From: Solirubrobacter deserti
GTDB lineage: Bacteria; Actinomycetota; Thermoleophilia; Solirubrobacterales; Solirubrobacteraceae
DNA length: 64,000 bases
Direction: 5' to 3'
Assembly (NCBI RefSeq): GCF_027587175.1
Contig: NZ_JAPCID010000011.1
Span: 104,392 to 168,391 of the forward strand
In this document: positions 1 to 8,485 of the stretch, one piece after another
Position numbering within the stretch: position 1 is the stretch's first letter
Layout of the letters: the number at the start of each line of letters is the position of its first letter
Position numbers and translations under genes: made by a program
The notes under the pieces: generated by a model
Seen by the model: only the letters and a program-made list of their open reading frames with translations
The model's database searches: none
Told to the model about the DNA's origin: nothing

Positions 1-1
1 G

Positions 2-1213
2 CGGACGGATCAGTTCATCCTCGCCGGCGTCGCGCGTGACGTCCAGATCCCGCGCCTGAACGACCTGCCGACGCTCGACGGCCTCTACCGCTCGCCGCGC
101 ACGCTGCGCCGCGGCGACGCCTACACGGCGGTCGTCTACACGCCGCGGCCGACCGAGAACCAGCGCCGCCGGGCGACGACCGAGTACGACGAGTCCCTGC
201 GCGAGTACGCGTCGATCCTCGCCACCGACCCGAACCTCACCGGCGCGCCGCGTGACTTCCTGCAGTTCCCGTTCTTCGGCGACGACCCGGCGCAGATCTT
301 CACCCGCAACGGCACGTTCGGCGACGCGCCCGGCCTGATCCGCCGCGCCGGGCTCGAGCGCTCCTACGCGCTCGCGCGCGAGCTCGCCGACGGCGCCGAG
401 ACGCCGGAGGAGTACGTCCAGCGCGTCCTCTCCTACCTGGGCGACACGGACCGCTTCACCTACAGCGAGACGCCGCCGCCCGAGGCGCGCACGCTCGAGG
501 GCTTCCTGTTCGAAGCGCGCCAGGGCTACTGCCAGCAGTACTCGGGTGCGATGGCGCTGCTGCTGCGGATGGCCGGCATCCCCGCGCGCGTGGTCACCGG
601 CTTCAGCACGGGCGCGACCGACACCAAGACGGGCGAGTACGTGGTCCGCGACTTCGACGCGCACTCGTGGGTCGAGGCCTACTACCCGGGCTACGGCTGG
701 GTCACGTTCGACCCCACGCCGGCCGCGAGCCCCGCCCGCAGCCAGCCCGCAGACGCGGCCAGCGCCTCCGGCTCGCCGAGCAGCTCGATGCCGATCACGC
801 CCGCGGACCCGCTCGCCGAGCGCGGCGGCGGCATCCCGGTCGCGGCCGAGTCGCGTCCGTGGTGGCACTACCCGGCCGGCGCACTCCTGCTGCTCGCGCT
901 CGCGGGCGGGATCGTCCTGCTCGTCCGTCGCCGGCGCGCCGGCGCGCCGCCCGCGCTGTCCGAGCTCGAGCGGGCGCTCAAGCGGACCCGTCGCCAGCCC
1001 GCGCCGGGCACCACGCTGCACGCGCTCGAGCTGCGCTTCGCCCAGCACACGCCGGCGGCCGCGGGGTACGTGCGGGCGCTGCGCGAGAGCCGCTACCGGG
1101 ACGAGCCGGCACGGCCGACGCGTGCCCAGCGACGCGGCCTGCGGTCCGAGCTCGGACGCGGGGGAGGCCTGGTCGGCCGCCTGCGCGCCTGGTGGGCGTT
1201 GCCCCCGCGTTAG
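2..1213 (+). CDS. Transglutaminase-like membrane protein, 5' truncated
   Basis: The reading frame is open from base 2 and enters from outside the window, so the N-terminus is missing; 403 residues are visible. A transglutaminase-core cysteine protease fold is indicated by Cys177 in GYCQQYSGAMALLLR, His221 in AHSWVEAYY and Asp237 in FDPTP, with the order and spacing of the Cys-His-Asp triad. A membrane helix follows at about residues 287-308 and then a basic cytoplasmic tail. This matches the TgpA-type architecture, in which several N-terminal membrane helices precede the transglutaminase domain; those helices would lie upstream. The substrate is unknown; a cell-envelope protein crosslinking or processing role is inference. 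The next gene starts 40 bp downstream behind its own promoter-like sequence. Confidence 0.85.
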   Translation, partial: RTDQFILAGVARDVQIPRLNDLPTLDGLYRSPRTLRRGDAYTAVVYTPRPTENQRRRATTEYDESLREYASILATDPNLTGAPRDFLQFPFFGDDPAQIFTRNGTFGDAPGLIRRAGLERSYALARELADGAETPEEYVQRVLSYLGDTDRFTYSETPPPEARTLEGFLFEARQGYCQQYSGAMALLLRMAGIPARVVTGFSTGATDTKTGEYVVRDFDAHSWVEAYYPGYGWVTFDPTPAASPARSQPADAASASGSPSSSMPITPADPLAERGGGIPVAAESRPWWHYPAGALLLLALAGGIVLLVRRRRAGAPPALSELERALKRTRRQPAPGTTLHALELRFAQHTPAAAGYVRALRESRYRDEPARPTRAQRRGLRSELGRGGGLVGRLRAWWALPPR

Positions 1214-1219
1214 AGGGGG

Positions 1220-1246
1220 TGGACACGCCGCCCGCGGGCCTACAAT
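1220..1246 (+). promoter_or_regulatory. Promoter-like sequence, probably giving a leaderless transcript
   Basis: TGGACA (1220-1225) and TACAAT (1241-1246) resemble a housekeeping -35/-10 pair with a short 15-bp spacer. The -10 box ends 7 bases before the ATG at 1254, so transcription would start at or next to the start codon. There is no Shine-Dalgarno sequence, which fits leaderless translation. Confidence 0.5.
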
Positions 1247-1253
1247 CCGAGGG

Positions 1254-1613
1254 ATGGACGATGTCTATGACCTCTATCAGCGGGGGATGGCGCTGCTGGA
1301 GGACGGGCACTTCCACCAGGCCGTGATCCCGCTGTCCAAGGCCGCTGACCTGGACCCCGAGAAGACCTCGATCCGCGAGGCGCTCGGCCGGGCGTACTAC
1401 CGCAGCGGCAACTACGAGCCGGCCCGGGTGGAATTCGAGGCCGTCGTCGAGCGCGCACCCACGAACGACTACGCCCTGTTCTGCCTCGGCCGCAGCCTGA
1501 TGCAGCTCGGACGCCACCGCGAAGCCCGCAAACCGCTGACGCTGGCGGCGAACATGAACCCCCGCCGCCGCGACTACGCGATCTACCGCGACCGCGCGCG
1601 CAAGGCCGCCTGA
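1254..1613 (+). CDS. Small TPR-repeat protein
   Basis: A 119-residue protein built almost entirely of tetratricopeptide repeats: roughly residues 5-38, 39-72 and 73-106, with the typical spacing of A/G/Y residues (EALGRAYYRSGNYEPARVEF, then CLGRSLMQLGRHREARKPL). TPR arrays are protein-protein interaction scaffolds; no catalytic domain and no signal peptide are present, so a cytosolic adaptor is likely. The ATG at 1254 was chosen because the homologous helices begin immediately after it and a promoter-like sequence lies directly upstream. A longer in-frame extension from 546 is a shadow of the transglutaminase gene. The partner is unknown. Confidence 0.8.
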   Translation: MDDVYDLYQRGMALLEDGHFHQAVIPLSKAADLDPEKTSIREALGRAYYRSGNYEPARVEFEAVVERAPTNDYALFCLGRSLMQLGRHREARKPLTLAANMNPRRRDYAIYRDRARKAA

Positions 1614-1678
1614 ATTTGAAGTGGGGACATCCCCTCCGCCCCACCCCGATCATCCGACCTCAAATGGGATCCCGCTGC

Positions 1679-1769
1679 TAACCTGAATCCACAAGCTTTT
1701 CGCGGCCGCAAGGCCACGTTTGGGAAGCGGGCGAAGAGCCCGCTTTTTTATTGCACTAGGGAGGTGGAA
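1679..1769 (+). ncRNA. rimP operon leader with GNRA hairpin and attenuator-type terminator
   Basis: Between the TPR gene and rimP lies a leader with two hairpins. The first, 1701-1718, is a short stem (GGCC/GGCC) closed by a GCAA tetraloop. The second, 1725-1745, is an 8-bp stem AAGCGGGC/GCCCGCTT with loop GAAGA, followed by a T-run at 1744-1749: a textbook intrinsic terminator placed just before the rimP ribosome-binding site (AGGGAGGTGG, 1758-1767). A possible -10 is TAACCT at 1679. Terminators in front of the rimP-nusA-infB operon are known in several bacteria, and NusA itself modulates termination, so feedback attenuation is a reasonable inference. No mutually exclusive antiterminator was worked out. 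Confidence 0.6.
1725..1749 (+). terminator. Intrinsic terminator in the rimP leader
   Basis: 8-bp GC-rich stem 1725-1732/1738-1745 with a 5-base loop, followed by six T residues. It lies upstream of rimP, so it would also end transcription of the TPR gene; readthrough is needed to express the operon unless a promoter lies between. Confidence 0.75.
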
Positions 1770-2183
1770 ATGAGCGATATCCAGGCCGAGATCGAGGCCC
1801 GTCTGGCAGAGGCGGAGCCCGAGGTCGAGGTGCTGCTCGCCGAGGTCCGCGGGGACCTCGTCCGCCTCTTCATCGACCACCCGCAGGGCGTGACGCTGGA
1901 CCTGTGCGAGCGGGTCACGCACCAGCTCCCGCAGATCCGTGAGCAGTACGCGCTGGAGGTCTCCAGCCCGGGCGCGCAGCGCCCGCTCACCAAGCCCGAG
2001 CACTTCCGCCGCTATGTCGGCCGCAAGGCGAAGGTCCGCACGCGGGAGGCCAAGGACGGCCACAAGTCATTCACCGGCGAGCTGTTGAACGCCACCGATC
2101 TCGCGGTCACCGTGGCCGCGTCGACCGGCGTCGTGTCGATCGCCTACGCCGACATCCACCGTTCGAATCTCGTGGGAGACTGA
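1770..2183 (+). CDS. rimP: Ribosome maturation factor RimP
   Basis: RimP binds the 30S subunit during assembly. The 137-residue protein has the expected two-part layout: an N-terminal alpha/beta domain with DLVRLFIDHPQGVTLDLCER and the family signature YALEVSSPGAQRPL, then a small SH3-like C-terminal barrel (RKAKVRTREAKDGHKSF...). It is slightly shorter than the E. coli protein. The ATG at 1770 was chosen over the in-frame GTG at 1764 because the Shine-Dalgarno sequence GGGAGGTGG overlaps that GTG and is well placed for the ATG. It is the first gene of the translation operon, with nusA 5 bp after its stop. Confidence 0.93.
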   Translation: MSDIQAEIEARLAEAEPEVEVLLAEVRGDLVRLFIDHPQGVTLDLCERVTHQLPQIREQYALEVSSPGAQRPLTKPEHFRRYVGRKAKVRTREAKDGHKSFTGELLNATDLAVTVAASTGVVSIAYADIHRSNLVGD

Positions 2184-2188
2184 GGCCT

Positions 2189-3460
2189 ATGTCCGCTGAG
2201 ATCGTCGAAGCCGTAAAGACTCTCGGGCGCGAGAAGGGCATCTCCGAGGAGAAGCTGATGGGCGCGCTCGAGGACGCGCTGCTCAGCGCGTACAAGAAGC
2301 AGCCCGGCGCGGCCCGCTACGCCCGCGTGCGCATGGACCGCGACTCCGGCGACTTCATCGTCGAGGAGTTCCTGCTGCCCGAGGACCTCGAGGACCAGCT
2401 GCTCGACGAGGCCGAAGAGCAGGCGACGGGCGCGCTCGAGCGCCGCGTGGACCCGGAGACCGGCGAGGTCATCATCCCAGAGGCCCCGGACATCGATCCC
2501 GCGCGCCTGAGCGACTTCGAGGACCAGATCGAGATCCGCGACGTCACGCCGCACGACTTCGGCCGGATCGCCGCGCAGACCGCCAAGCAGGTGATCCTGC
2601 AGCGCATCCGCGAGGCCGAGCGCGACATGATGTTCGAGGAGTACCGCGACCGCGTGGGCGAGCTGATCACCGGCATCGTCCAGCAGTCCGACTCCCGCTA
2701 CACGCTCGTGCAGTTGCGCGAGCGCGTGGAGGCGCTGCTGCCCAAGTCCGAGCAGGTCGACGGCGAGCGCTACGACCATTCACAGCGCATCAAGGCCGTG
2801 ATCAAGGAGGTCTCGTCCTCCACCCGCGGCCCGTCGATCATCGTCTCCCGGCGTGACCCGGAGCTGATCAAGAAGCTGTTCGAGCTCGAGGTGCCCGAGA
2901 TCGCCGACGGCCTGGTGGAGATCACCGGCGTCGCGCGCGAGCCCGGCTACCGCTCCAAGATCGCCGTCGTCTCGCACGCCGACGGCGTGGACCCGGTCGG
3001 CGCCTGCGTGGGCCCGCGCGGCTCGCGCGTGCGCATGGTCGTGTCCGAGCTGCGCGGCGAGAAGATCGACATCATCCCCTACAACGACGAGCCGGCCCGC
3101 TTCGTGGCGAAGGCCCTCAGCCCCGCGCGTGTGCGCGAGGTGCTGGTGGATGACACCAACAAGCAGGCCACGGTCATCGTGCCCGACGACCAGCTCAGCC
3201 TGGCGATCGGCCGCGAGGGCCAGAACGCTCGCCTCGCCGCCCGCCTGACCGGCTGGCGCGTGGACATCCGCAGCGAAACCGAGTTCGCGCGCGAGGAGCA
3301 GGACACCGGGACCGAGGAGGAGGAGACCGGTGGCCGCTGCGCCGCGATCCTCGGCAACGGTCGCCGCTGCCCGAACGCCGCGCTTCCGGGCTCGCGCTAC
3401 TGCGGTCTGGACGCCCACCAGGCGCTCTCCAACAAGGACACCGACCGCGTCGGGGCATAG
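2189..3460 (+). CDS. nusA: Transcription termination/antitermination factor NusA with a C-terminal Cys/His cluster
   Basis: NusA binds RNA polymerase and nascent RNA and controls pausing, termination and antitermination. Within 423 residues: an N-terminal polymerase-binding domain (about 1-130), an S1 domain (about 135-200) and two KH domains ([15 protein letters not shown] and [18 protein letters not shown]). After an acidic linker ([10 protein letters not shown]) comes an unusual tail with a C-x9-C-x10-C-x4-H pattern (cysteines in RCAAIL, RRCPN and YCGLDAH) that looks like a small zinc-binding knuckle. The classical NusA lacks this. The tail coincides with the overlap with ylxR. A weak Shine-Dalgarno (GAGG) precedes the ATG, so translational coupling to rimP is likely. 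Confidence 0.95.
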   Translation: MSAEIVEAVKTLGREKGISEEKLMGALEDALLSAYKKQPGAARYARVRMDRDSGDFIVEEFLLPEDLEDQLLDEAEEQATGALERRVDPETGEVIIPEAPDIDPARLSDFEDQIEIRDVTPHDFGRIAAQTAKQVILQRIREAERDMMFEEYRDRVGELITGIVQQSDSRYTLVQLRERVEALLPKSEQVDGERYDHSQRIKAVIKEVSSSTRGPSIIVSRRDPELIKKLFELEVPEIADGLVEITGVAREPGYRSKIAVVSHADGVDPVGACVGPRGSRVRMVVSELRGEKIDIIPYNDEPARFVAKALSPARVREVLVDDTNKQATVIVPDDQLSLAIGREGQNARLAARLTGWRVDIRSETEFAREEQDTGTEEEETGGRCAAILGNGRRCPNAALPGSRYCGLDAHQALSNKDTDRVGA

Positions 3461-3722
3461 CCCAGAGCGCCGCTGCATTGGCTGCGGGCGGGTCGCGCCA
3501 CGAGCGCACCTCGCCCGCTTCGCTAACGTGGACGGTTGCGCGGTGCCGGATCCTCGCGCGTCCTTGCCCGGTCGGGGCGCCTGGCTGCATCCCAACCGCG
3601 ACTGCTTTGAGGCAGCGACGGCTCGTCGCGCCTTTCACCGCGCGTTCCGCGCGCCCGTAAACCTCTCACAGGAAACCGTAGACTTAACCCAAACATGGCC
3701 AAGAAGCGCGTCCACGAGCTAG
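3330..3722 (+). CDS. ylxR: YlxR-family RNA-binding protein, overlapping nusA by 131 nt
   Basis: The C-terminal part is a clear YlxR (RnpM) domain: [11 protein letters not shown] near residue 49, then [17 protein letters not shown] and AFHRAFR. Members bind RNA; the Bacillus protein has been linked to RNase P. The next canonical start upstream of the domain, and the only one in frame after the preceding stop, is GTG 3330, 131 nt inside nusA. It is preceded by a purine-rich Shine-Dalgarno run (AGGAGGAGGAG, 3315-3325) with 4 bases of spacing. The resulting N-terminal extension is basic and Ala/Arg/Thr-rich and probably disordered. The gene ends at 3722, overlapping infB by 28 nt. The domain is certain; the start is inferred. 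Confidence 0.8.
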   Translation: MAAAPRSSATVAAARTPRFRARATAVWTPTRRSPTRTPTASGHSPERRCIGCGRVAPRAHLARFANVDGCAVPDPRASLPGRGAWLHPNRDCFEAATARRAFHRAFRAPVNLSQETVDLTQTWPRSASTS

Positions 3723-6046
3723 CCAAGCAGTACCAGATGCCAGTGCCTGAGGTGCTGAAGCGCCTCCAGGGCTACGGCCTCGACGTCAAGGCTGCCGCGA
3801 CCGCCGTGGACGAGAAGCTCGCCGACGCTGCGCTCACGGGGAAGCCCAAGCCGAAGGCCGCCGCCTCCAACGGCGCGGCCAAGAAGCCCGCTGCCACGCC
3901 GATGCAGGCGCGGGCCGGCTTCGGCCACGGCACCGCCCGCGCCCCGCGCGCGGAGAACCTCGCTCCGCCCAAGCCGAAGGCGAAGCCCAAGCCCAAGCCC
4001 GGCGCCCGTGACGGGCAGGGTGGTGGCGGAGGCCGTGACAACGGCCAGCAGCGCCGGCCCACGCGGTCCAGCCTCCAGGGCGAGCGTGCTCCGGGCCAGG
4101 GCGGCGTTCGCCGCGTCGTCATCGACTCGCAGGCCTCCCGCCGTCCGGGTGGCCCCGGCGGCCCGGGCGGCGGTCCCGGTGGCGGCCCCGGCGGCGGTCC
4201 GCAGCAGCGCCCGCCGCGGCGTCGCGGTGGCCGGCGCCGGCGTGGCACCTACGAGGAGCCCGTCGCGCAGGACAAGAGCGAGCTGAAGGCCGACGTCATC
4301 CGCATCAACTCGGGCTCGACGGTCAAGGACGTCGCCGAGTACCTGGGTGTCGCGGTGCCGGAAGTGATCAAGAAGCTCATGGGTCTCGGCGAGATGGCGA
4401 CGCTCACGCAGACGCTGTCCGACGACGCCATCCAGGTGCTCGCCGACGAGTTCGAGAAGAAGATCGAGATCGTCACGGCGGCCGAGGACGTGAACGCCGA
4501 CCCGACCTACGAGGACGCGGACGAGGACCTCGAGCCGCGCCCGCCGGTGATCACGATCATGGGTCACGTCGACCACGGCAAGACGTCGCTGCTGGACGCC
4601 ATCCGCGAGACCGAGGTGGCCGCGGGCGAGGCCGGCGGCATCACGCAGCACATCGGCGCCTACCAGGTTCACAAGAACGACAAGGTCATCACGTTCCTGG
4701 ACACCCCGGGCCACGAGGCGTTCACCGCCATGCGTGCCCGCGGTGCCGAGGCGACCGACATCGCCGTGATCGTGGTCGCCGCCGACGACGGCGTGCGCCC
4801 GCAGACCCGCGAGGCCGTCGATCACGCGAAGGCGGCCGACGTGCCGATCGTCGTGGCGGTCAACAAGATCGACAAGGAGGGCGCGCAGCCCGACCGCGTC
4901 CGCACGGAGATGACCCAGCTCGGCCTCCAGCCGGAGGAGTGGGGTGGGGACACGATGTTCGTGGACGTGTCGGCCAAGACGCACCAGGGTCTCGACGATC
5001 TGCTCGAGGGCCTGCTGCTGACCGCCGAGATCGAGGAGCTCACCGCCAACCCGGACGCGGAAGCCTCGGGCACCGTGATCGAGTCCAAGCTCGATCCGGG
5101 CCGTGGCGCGGTCGTCACCGTGCTGGTGCAGCGCGGCACGCTCAAGATCGGCGACGCGATCGTGGCGGGCGCCCACTGGGGCCGCGTGCGCGCGATGTCC
5201 GACTACACGGGCAAGCGCGTGAAGACCGCGACGCCGGCCGAGCCGGTCGAGATCCTCGGCTTCGACACCGTCCCGGAGGCGGGCGAGTTCGTGCGCGTCG
5301 TCGAGAACGACCGCAAGGCCCGCCAGATCGCCGGCGAGCGTGGGCATCGCCTCAAGCAGGAGGCGCAGGCGCGTCGCGGTGGCATCAAGTACTCGCTGGC
5401 CAAGCTGTTCGAGCAGCACGGCGCCGGGCTCAAGGAGCTCGGGGTGGTCATCAAGGCCGACGTGTCCGGCTCGCTGGAGGCGTTCGAGGACGAGATCGCC
5501 AAGCTGCCGCAGGACGAGATCCTGGTGCAGATCGTGACCTCCGGCGTCGGTGGCATCACGGAGTCCGACGTCAACCTGGCGGCCGCGTCGGAGGCGATCA
5601 TCATCGGCTTCAACGTCCGGCCCGTCGGCGAGGCGGCGCTCCTGGCCCAGCGCGAGGGCGTCGAGATCCGCACGTACTCGGTCATCTACCGCGCGATCGA
5701 CGAGCTGCGCGACGCCATGCAGGGCATGCTGGCGCCGGAGACCGTCGAGGACGTGGTGGGCGAGATCGAGGTGCGCGAGACGTTCCGCGCGTCGAAGATC
5801 GGCATCATCGCCGGCTGCATGGTCACCGACGGCAAGGTCACGCGCGGCGCGAAGGTGCGCCTCATCCGTGACGGCGCGGTCATCCATGACGGCGAGATCG
5901 GCTCGCTGCGCCGCTTCAACGACGACGTGCGCGAGGTCCTGCAGGGCTTCGAGTGCGGCATCGTGCTCGCCGGCTACCAGAACGTGCAGCCGGGCGACAC
6001 GATGGAGGTCTACGAGACGCGCCAGGTGGAGCGCACGCTGTCATAG
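3695..6046 (+). CDS. infB: Translation initiation factor IF-2
   Basis: The GTPase that brings initiator tRNA to the 30S subunit and promotes subunit joining. The 783-residue protein starts with a conserved helical module ([20 protein letters not shown]). A long Ala/Pro/Gly-rich linker follows, including Gly-Pro repeats around residues 150-170, and then a second N-terminal module ([20 protein letters not shown]). The G domain has G1 GHVDHGKT at 290-297, G3 DTPGHE at 336 and NKID at 390. Beta-barrel and C-terminal fMet-tRNA domains complete it. No Shine-Dalgarno is close to the ATG; TAGACT (3679-3684) could be the -10 of an internal promoter, or translation may be coupled to the overlapping ylxR. 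Confidence 0.97.
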   Translation: MAKKRVHELAKQYQMPVPEVLKRLQGYGLDVKAAATAVDEKLADAALTGKPKPKAAASNGAAKKPAATPMQARAGFGHGTARAPRAENLAPPKPKAKPKPKPGARDGQGGGGGRDNGQQRRPTRSSLQGERAPGQGGVRRVVIDSQASRRPGGPGGPGGGPGGGPGGGPQQRPPRRRGGRRRRGTYEEPVAQDKSELKADVIRINSGSTVKDVAEYLGVAVPEVIKKLMGLGEMATLTQTLSDDAIQVLADEFEKKIEIVTAAEDVNADPTYEDADEDLEPRPPVITIMGHVDHGKTSLLDAIRETEVAAGEAGGITQHIGAYQVHKNDKVITFLDTPGHEAFTAMRARGAEATDIAVIVVAADDGVRPQTREAVDHAKAADVPIVVAVNKIDKEGAQPDRVRTEMTQLGLQPEEWGGDTMFVDVSAKTHQGLDDLLEGLLLTAEIEELTANPDAEASGTVIESKLDPGRGAVVTVLVQRGTLKIGDAIVAGAHWGRVRAMSDYTGKRVKTATPAEPVEILGFDTVPEAGEFVRVVENDRKARQIAGERGHRLKQEAQARRGGIKYSLAKLFEQHGAGLKELGVVIKADVSGSLEAFEDEIAKLPQDEILVQIVTSGVGGITESDVNLAAASEAIIIGFNVRPVGEAALLAQREGVEIRTYSVIYRAIDELRDAMQGMLAPETVEDVVGEIEVRETFRASKIGIIAGCMVTDGKVTRGAKVRLIRDGAVIHDGEIGSLRRFNDDVREVLQGFECGIVLAGYQNVQPGDTMEVYETRQVERTLS

Positions 6047-6050
6047 GGTC

Positions 6051-6362
6051 GTGGACGCGTTTGTCGTCCTCATGCAGGTCGATCTGTTCTTTCCGGAGTC
6101 CGGCTCGCTGAAGGGCAAGCGAGCCGAGCTCAACCGTGTCAAGGCGCTCCTGCGGGAGCGCCTGCACACGTCCGTGGCCGAGGTGGGCCATCAGGACACG
6201 TGGCAGCGCTCGACGCTCGCGGTCGCCATCGCGGCGCGCTCCGCCGGCATCGCGGAGGAGACCGTGGACACCGTTCGCCGGGCGCTGGACAGCCGTTTCC
6301 CGCAGGGGGTCAGCGTGAGCTATCGGCTTACAAGCTGGGAAGACCTGGAGTCACTAGGATGA
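6051..6362 (+). CDS. YlxP-like DUF503 family protein
   Basis: A 103-residue protein with the DUF503/YlxP pattern: an N-terminal strand FVVLMQVDLFFPESGSLKGKR followed by RVKALLRERLHTSVAEVGHQDTWQRSTLAV. Members sit between infB and rbfA in many Gram-positive bacteria; the molecular function is not established. The GTG start at 6051 lies 4 bp after the infB stop. The stop overlaps the rbfA start (ATGA), showing tight translational coupling within the ribosome-biogenesis operon. Confidence 0.85.
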   Translation: MDAFVVLMQVDLFFPESGSLKGKRAELNRVKALLRERLHTSVAEVGHQDTWQRSTLAVAIAARSAGIAEETVDTVRRALDSRFPQGVSVSYRLTSWEDLESLG

Positions 6363-6703
6363 CGTCCGATCGGATGCGTCGGGTCAACGAGGCCATGAGG
6401 GAGGTCTTGTCCGGCGCGATCACCACAGAGCTGAAGGACCCCAGGGTCGGATTCGTCACCGTGACGTCAGTCGAGACATCCGCTGATCTGCGCCATGCGC
6501 GCGTATACGTGTCGGTGCTCGGCAACCCCGGCGAGCGCCGCCGCTCGCTGAAGGCGCTCGACAGCGCGCACGGGTTCCTCCAACGCCGGATCGGGGCCGA
6601 GCTGCGCATGAAGAACACGCCGCAGCTGCAGTTCGTCTACGACGACACGCCGGAGCGCGGAATGCGGATTACAGAGCTGCTCGACAAGGAAGACCCGTCG
6701 TAA
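6359..6703 (+). CDS. rbfA: 30S ribosome-binding factor RbfA
   Basis: RbfA is a KH-like protein needed for late 16S rRNA processing and 30S maturation. The 114-residue product shows MTSDRMRRVNEAMREVLS, then ELKDPRVGFVTVTSVETSAD and LRHARVYVSVLG, the core of the family. The C-terminal motif MRITELLDKE is also typical. ATG 6359 overlaps the previous stop and the gene ends in TAATG, sharing a base with the next start. The longer in-frame extension upstream is a shadow of the preceding gene. Confidence 0.93.
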   Translation: MTSDRMRRVNEAMREVLSGAITTELKDPRVGFVTVTSVETSADLRHARVYVSVLGNPGERRRSLKALDSAHGFLQRRIGAELRMKNTPQLQFVYDDTPERGMRITELLDKEDPS

Positions 6704-7692
6704 TGGGGGGATCGAACGGGTCGCTGCCTGCGCGGGAGGAGGTGCTGCAGGCGATCCGCGCGCACCAGCGCTTCTGCCTCACCACCCACGAACGCCCCGA
6801 CGGCGACGCGGTCGGTTCGCTCGCGGCGATGCAGGGCGTGCTCTCCGGGCTCGGCAAGGAGGCGCTCGCCTTCCTCCCGGCGGAGGAGTTCCCGCTGCCC
6901 TACGAGTACCGCTTCATCCAGCTCGAAGGCCTGGTCACCGAGCCACCGGACGACCTCGCCGACCGCGTGCTGATCTTCCTGGACTGCGGCAACATCGACC
7001 GCTCGCCCGTGGGTGAGTCCAACGCCCGCCTGGTGATCAACGTCGACCACCATCACGACAACACGCGCTTCGGGGCGATCAACCATGTGGACCCGCAGTC
7101 CTCGTGCACGGCCGAGATGGTGTGGGACCTCGCGCACGGGCTCGGCGTCACGACGGCGCCGCCGATCGCTGAGGCGCTGTACGTCGGCCTGGTCACGGAC
7201 ACGGGCCGCTTCATGTACGAGAACACCGGGCCGCGCGCGCACCAGATGGCGGCGGAGCTGATCGCGAACGGCCTGCAGCCGCACGAGATCTACCGGCACC
7301 TGTACGAGGGCGTCCCGCAGGGCAAGCTGGTCCTGCTGGCGCGCGGGCTGACGAACGTCGAGCGCTTCGACGACGGCCTGCTGACGGTCACCCAGCTCAC
7401 CGCCGACGACTACGCGCACGCGGGCGCGGACGAGTCCTTCTCCGAGGGCGTCGTCGATCACCTGCGCTCCGTGGAGGGCACCGCGGTGGCGGGCCTCGTG
7501 CGCGAGCAGCTCGGCAGCGGCGGCGCGACGCGCAAGGTGTCGCTGCGCGCGACCGACGATCGCGTGGACGTCTCCGCGATCGCGCGGGCGGGCGGCGGCG
7601 GCGGGCATCGCCGCGCGGCCGGCTTCTCCACCGAGCTCGACTTCCCCGAGTTGGTCACGTTCCTGCGGGAACAGCTGGCGCAACAGCTCTGA
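6703..7692 (+). CDS. DHH-family phosphoesterase (nanoRNase / pAp phosphatase type)
   Basis: A 329-residue DHH/DHHA1 phosphoesterase. Metal-binding motifs are ERPDGDAVGS (Asp33/Asp35), FLDCGN, and the DHH signature DHHHD starting at residue 115. The C-terminal DHHA1 substrate domain ends in GGGGGHRRAAGF. Proteins of this type degrade very short RNA oligonucleotides to mononucleotides and dephosphorylate 3'-phosphoadenosine 5'-phosphate. A place between rbfA and truB is common for the Gram-positive and actinobacterial NrnA group. The start codon shares a base with the rbfA stop; truB begins 1 bp after its stop. Confidence 0.9.
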   Translation: MGGSNGSLPAREEVLQAIRAHQRFCLTTHERPDGDAVGSLAAMQGVLSGLGKEALAFLPAEEFPLPYEYRFIQLEGLVTEPPDDLADRVLIFLDCGNIDRSPVGESNARLVINVDHHHDNTRFGAINHVDPQSSCTAEMVWDLAHGLGVTTAPPIAEALYVGLVTDTGRFMYENTGPRAHQMAAELIANGLQPHEIYRHLYEGVPQGKLVLLARGLTNVERFDDGLLTVTQLTADDYAHAGADESFSEGVVDHLRSVEGTAVAGLVREQLGSGGATRKVSLRATDDRVDVSAIARAGGGGGHRRAAGFSTELDFPELVTFLREQLAQQL

Positions 7693-7693
7693 C

Positions 7694-8485
7694 ATGACGG
7701 ACGGGGTGTTGCTGGTCGACAAGCCTGCGGGCGTGACGTCGCACGACGTGGTGGCGCGGATCCGGCGCGGGCTGCCGAAGGGCACGAAGGTCGGTCACGC
7801 CGGGACGCTGGACCCGTTCGCGACGGGGCTGCTGCTGATCCTGATCGGCCGCGCCACGCGCGTCCAGCGCTTCTTGATGAAGCAGCCCAAGCGCTACGAG
7901 ACGATCGCGCGCCTCGGCTACACGTCGACGACCGGGGACCCGGAGGGCGAGATCCGGCCCGGCAACATGCCCGGCGAGGAGCTCGAGCTCCCGACCGGGA
8001 TCATCACCCAGCGCCCGCCCGCGTACAGCGCGGTCAAGGTCGGCGGCAAGCGCGCCTACGCGCTCGCCCGCGCGGGCGAGGACGTCGAGATCCCCGAGCG
8101 CGAGGTGCTCGTCGCCCGCTTCGACCTCGAGTGGCGCGAGTACGGCCGCGCGAAGTTCGTCATCGAGTGCTCGTCCGGCACCTACGTCCGCTCGCTGATC
8201 ATGGGCCTCAACGACGCCTACTGCGTGGAGCTGCGGCGCACCCGGATCGGCGACTTCGACGTCGCCGACGCGTCGGAGGAACGCCTGATCGGGCTCGACG
8301 ACGCGTTGGCGTTCATGCCCGCCGTCGAGCTGGATACCGAGGACGCCGCAAAGGCGTCGCACGGCGCCGCGGTTCCCGGGCACGCCAAGGGCATGGTCCG
8401 GTTGCGCGACGAGCAGGGCCTGATCGCGCTCGCCGAGCCGCGTGGAGGCGGAACGCTCAAGCCCGTCGTAGGCTTCCGCGCGTGA
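7694..8485 (+). CDS. truB: tRNA pseudouridine(55) synthase TruB
   Basis: Converts U55 in the T-loop of tRNAs to pseudouridine. The 263-residue enzyme has the N-terminal signature LLVDKPAGVTSHDVV and the catalytic motif GHAGTLDPFATG with Asp40 as nucleophile. Further conserved elements are YTSTTGDPEGE, RPPAYSAVKVGGKRAY and CSSGTYVRSL. The C-terminal part is short but has the usual extension. The stop overlaps the ribF start as GTGA, so the two are probably translated in sequence. Confidence 0.96.
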   Translation: MTDGVLLVDKPAGVTSHDVVARIRRGLPKGTKVGHAGTLDPFATGLLLILIGRATRVQRFLMKQPKRYETIARLGYTSTTGDPEGEIRPGNMPGEELELPTGIITQRPPAYSAVKVGGKRAYALARAGEDVEIPEREVLVARFDLEWREYGRAKFVIECSSGTYVRSLIMGLNDAYCVELRRTRIGDFDVADASEERLIGLDDALAFMPAVELDTEDAAKASHGAAVPGHAKGMVRLRDEQGLIALAEPRGGGTLKPVVGFRA

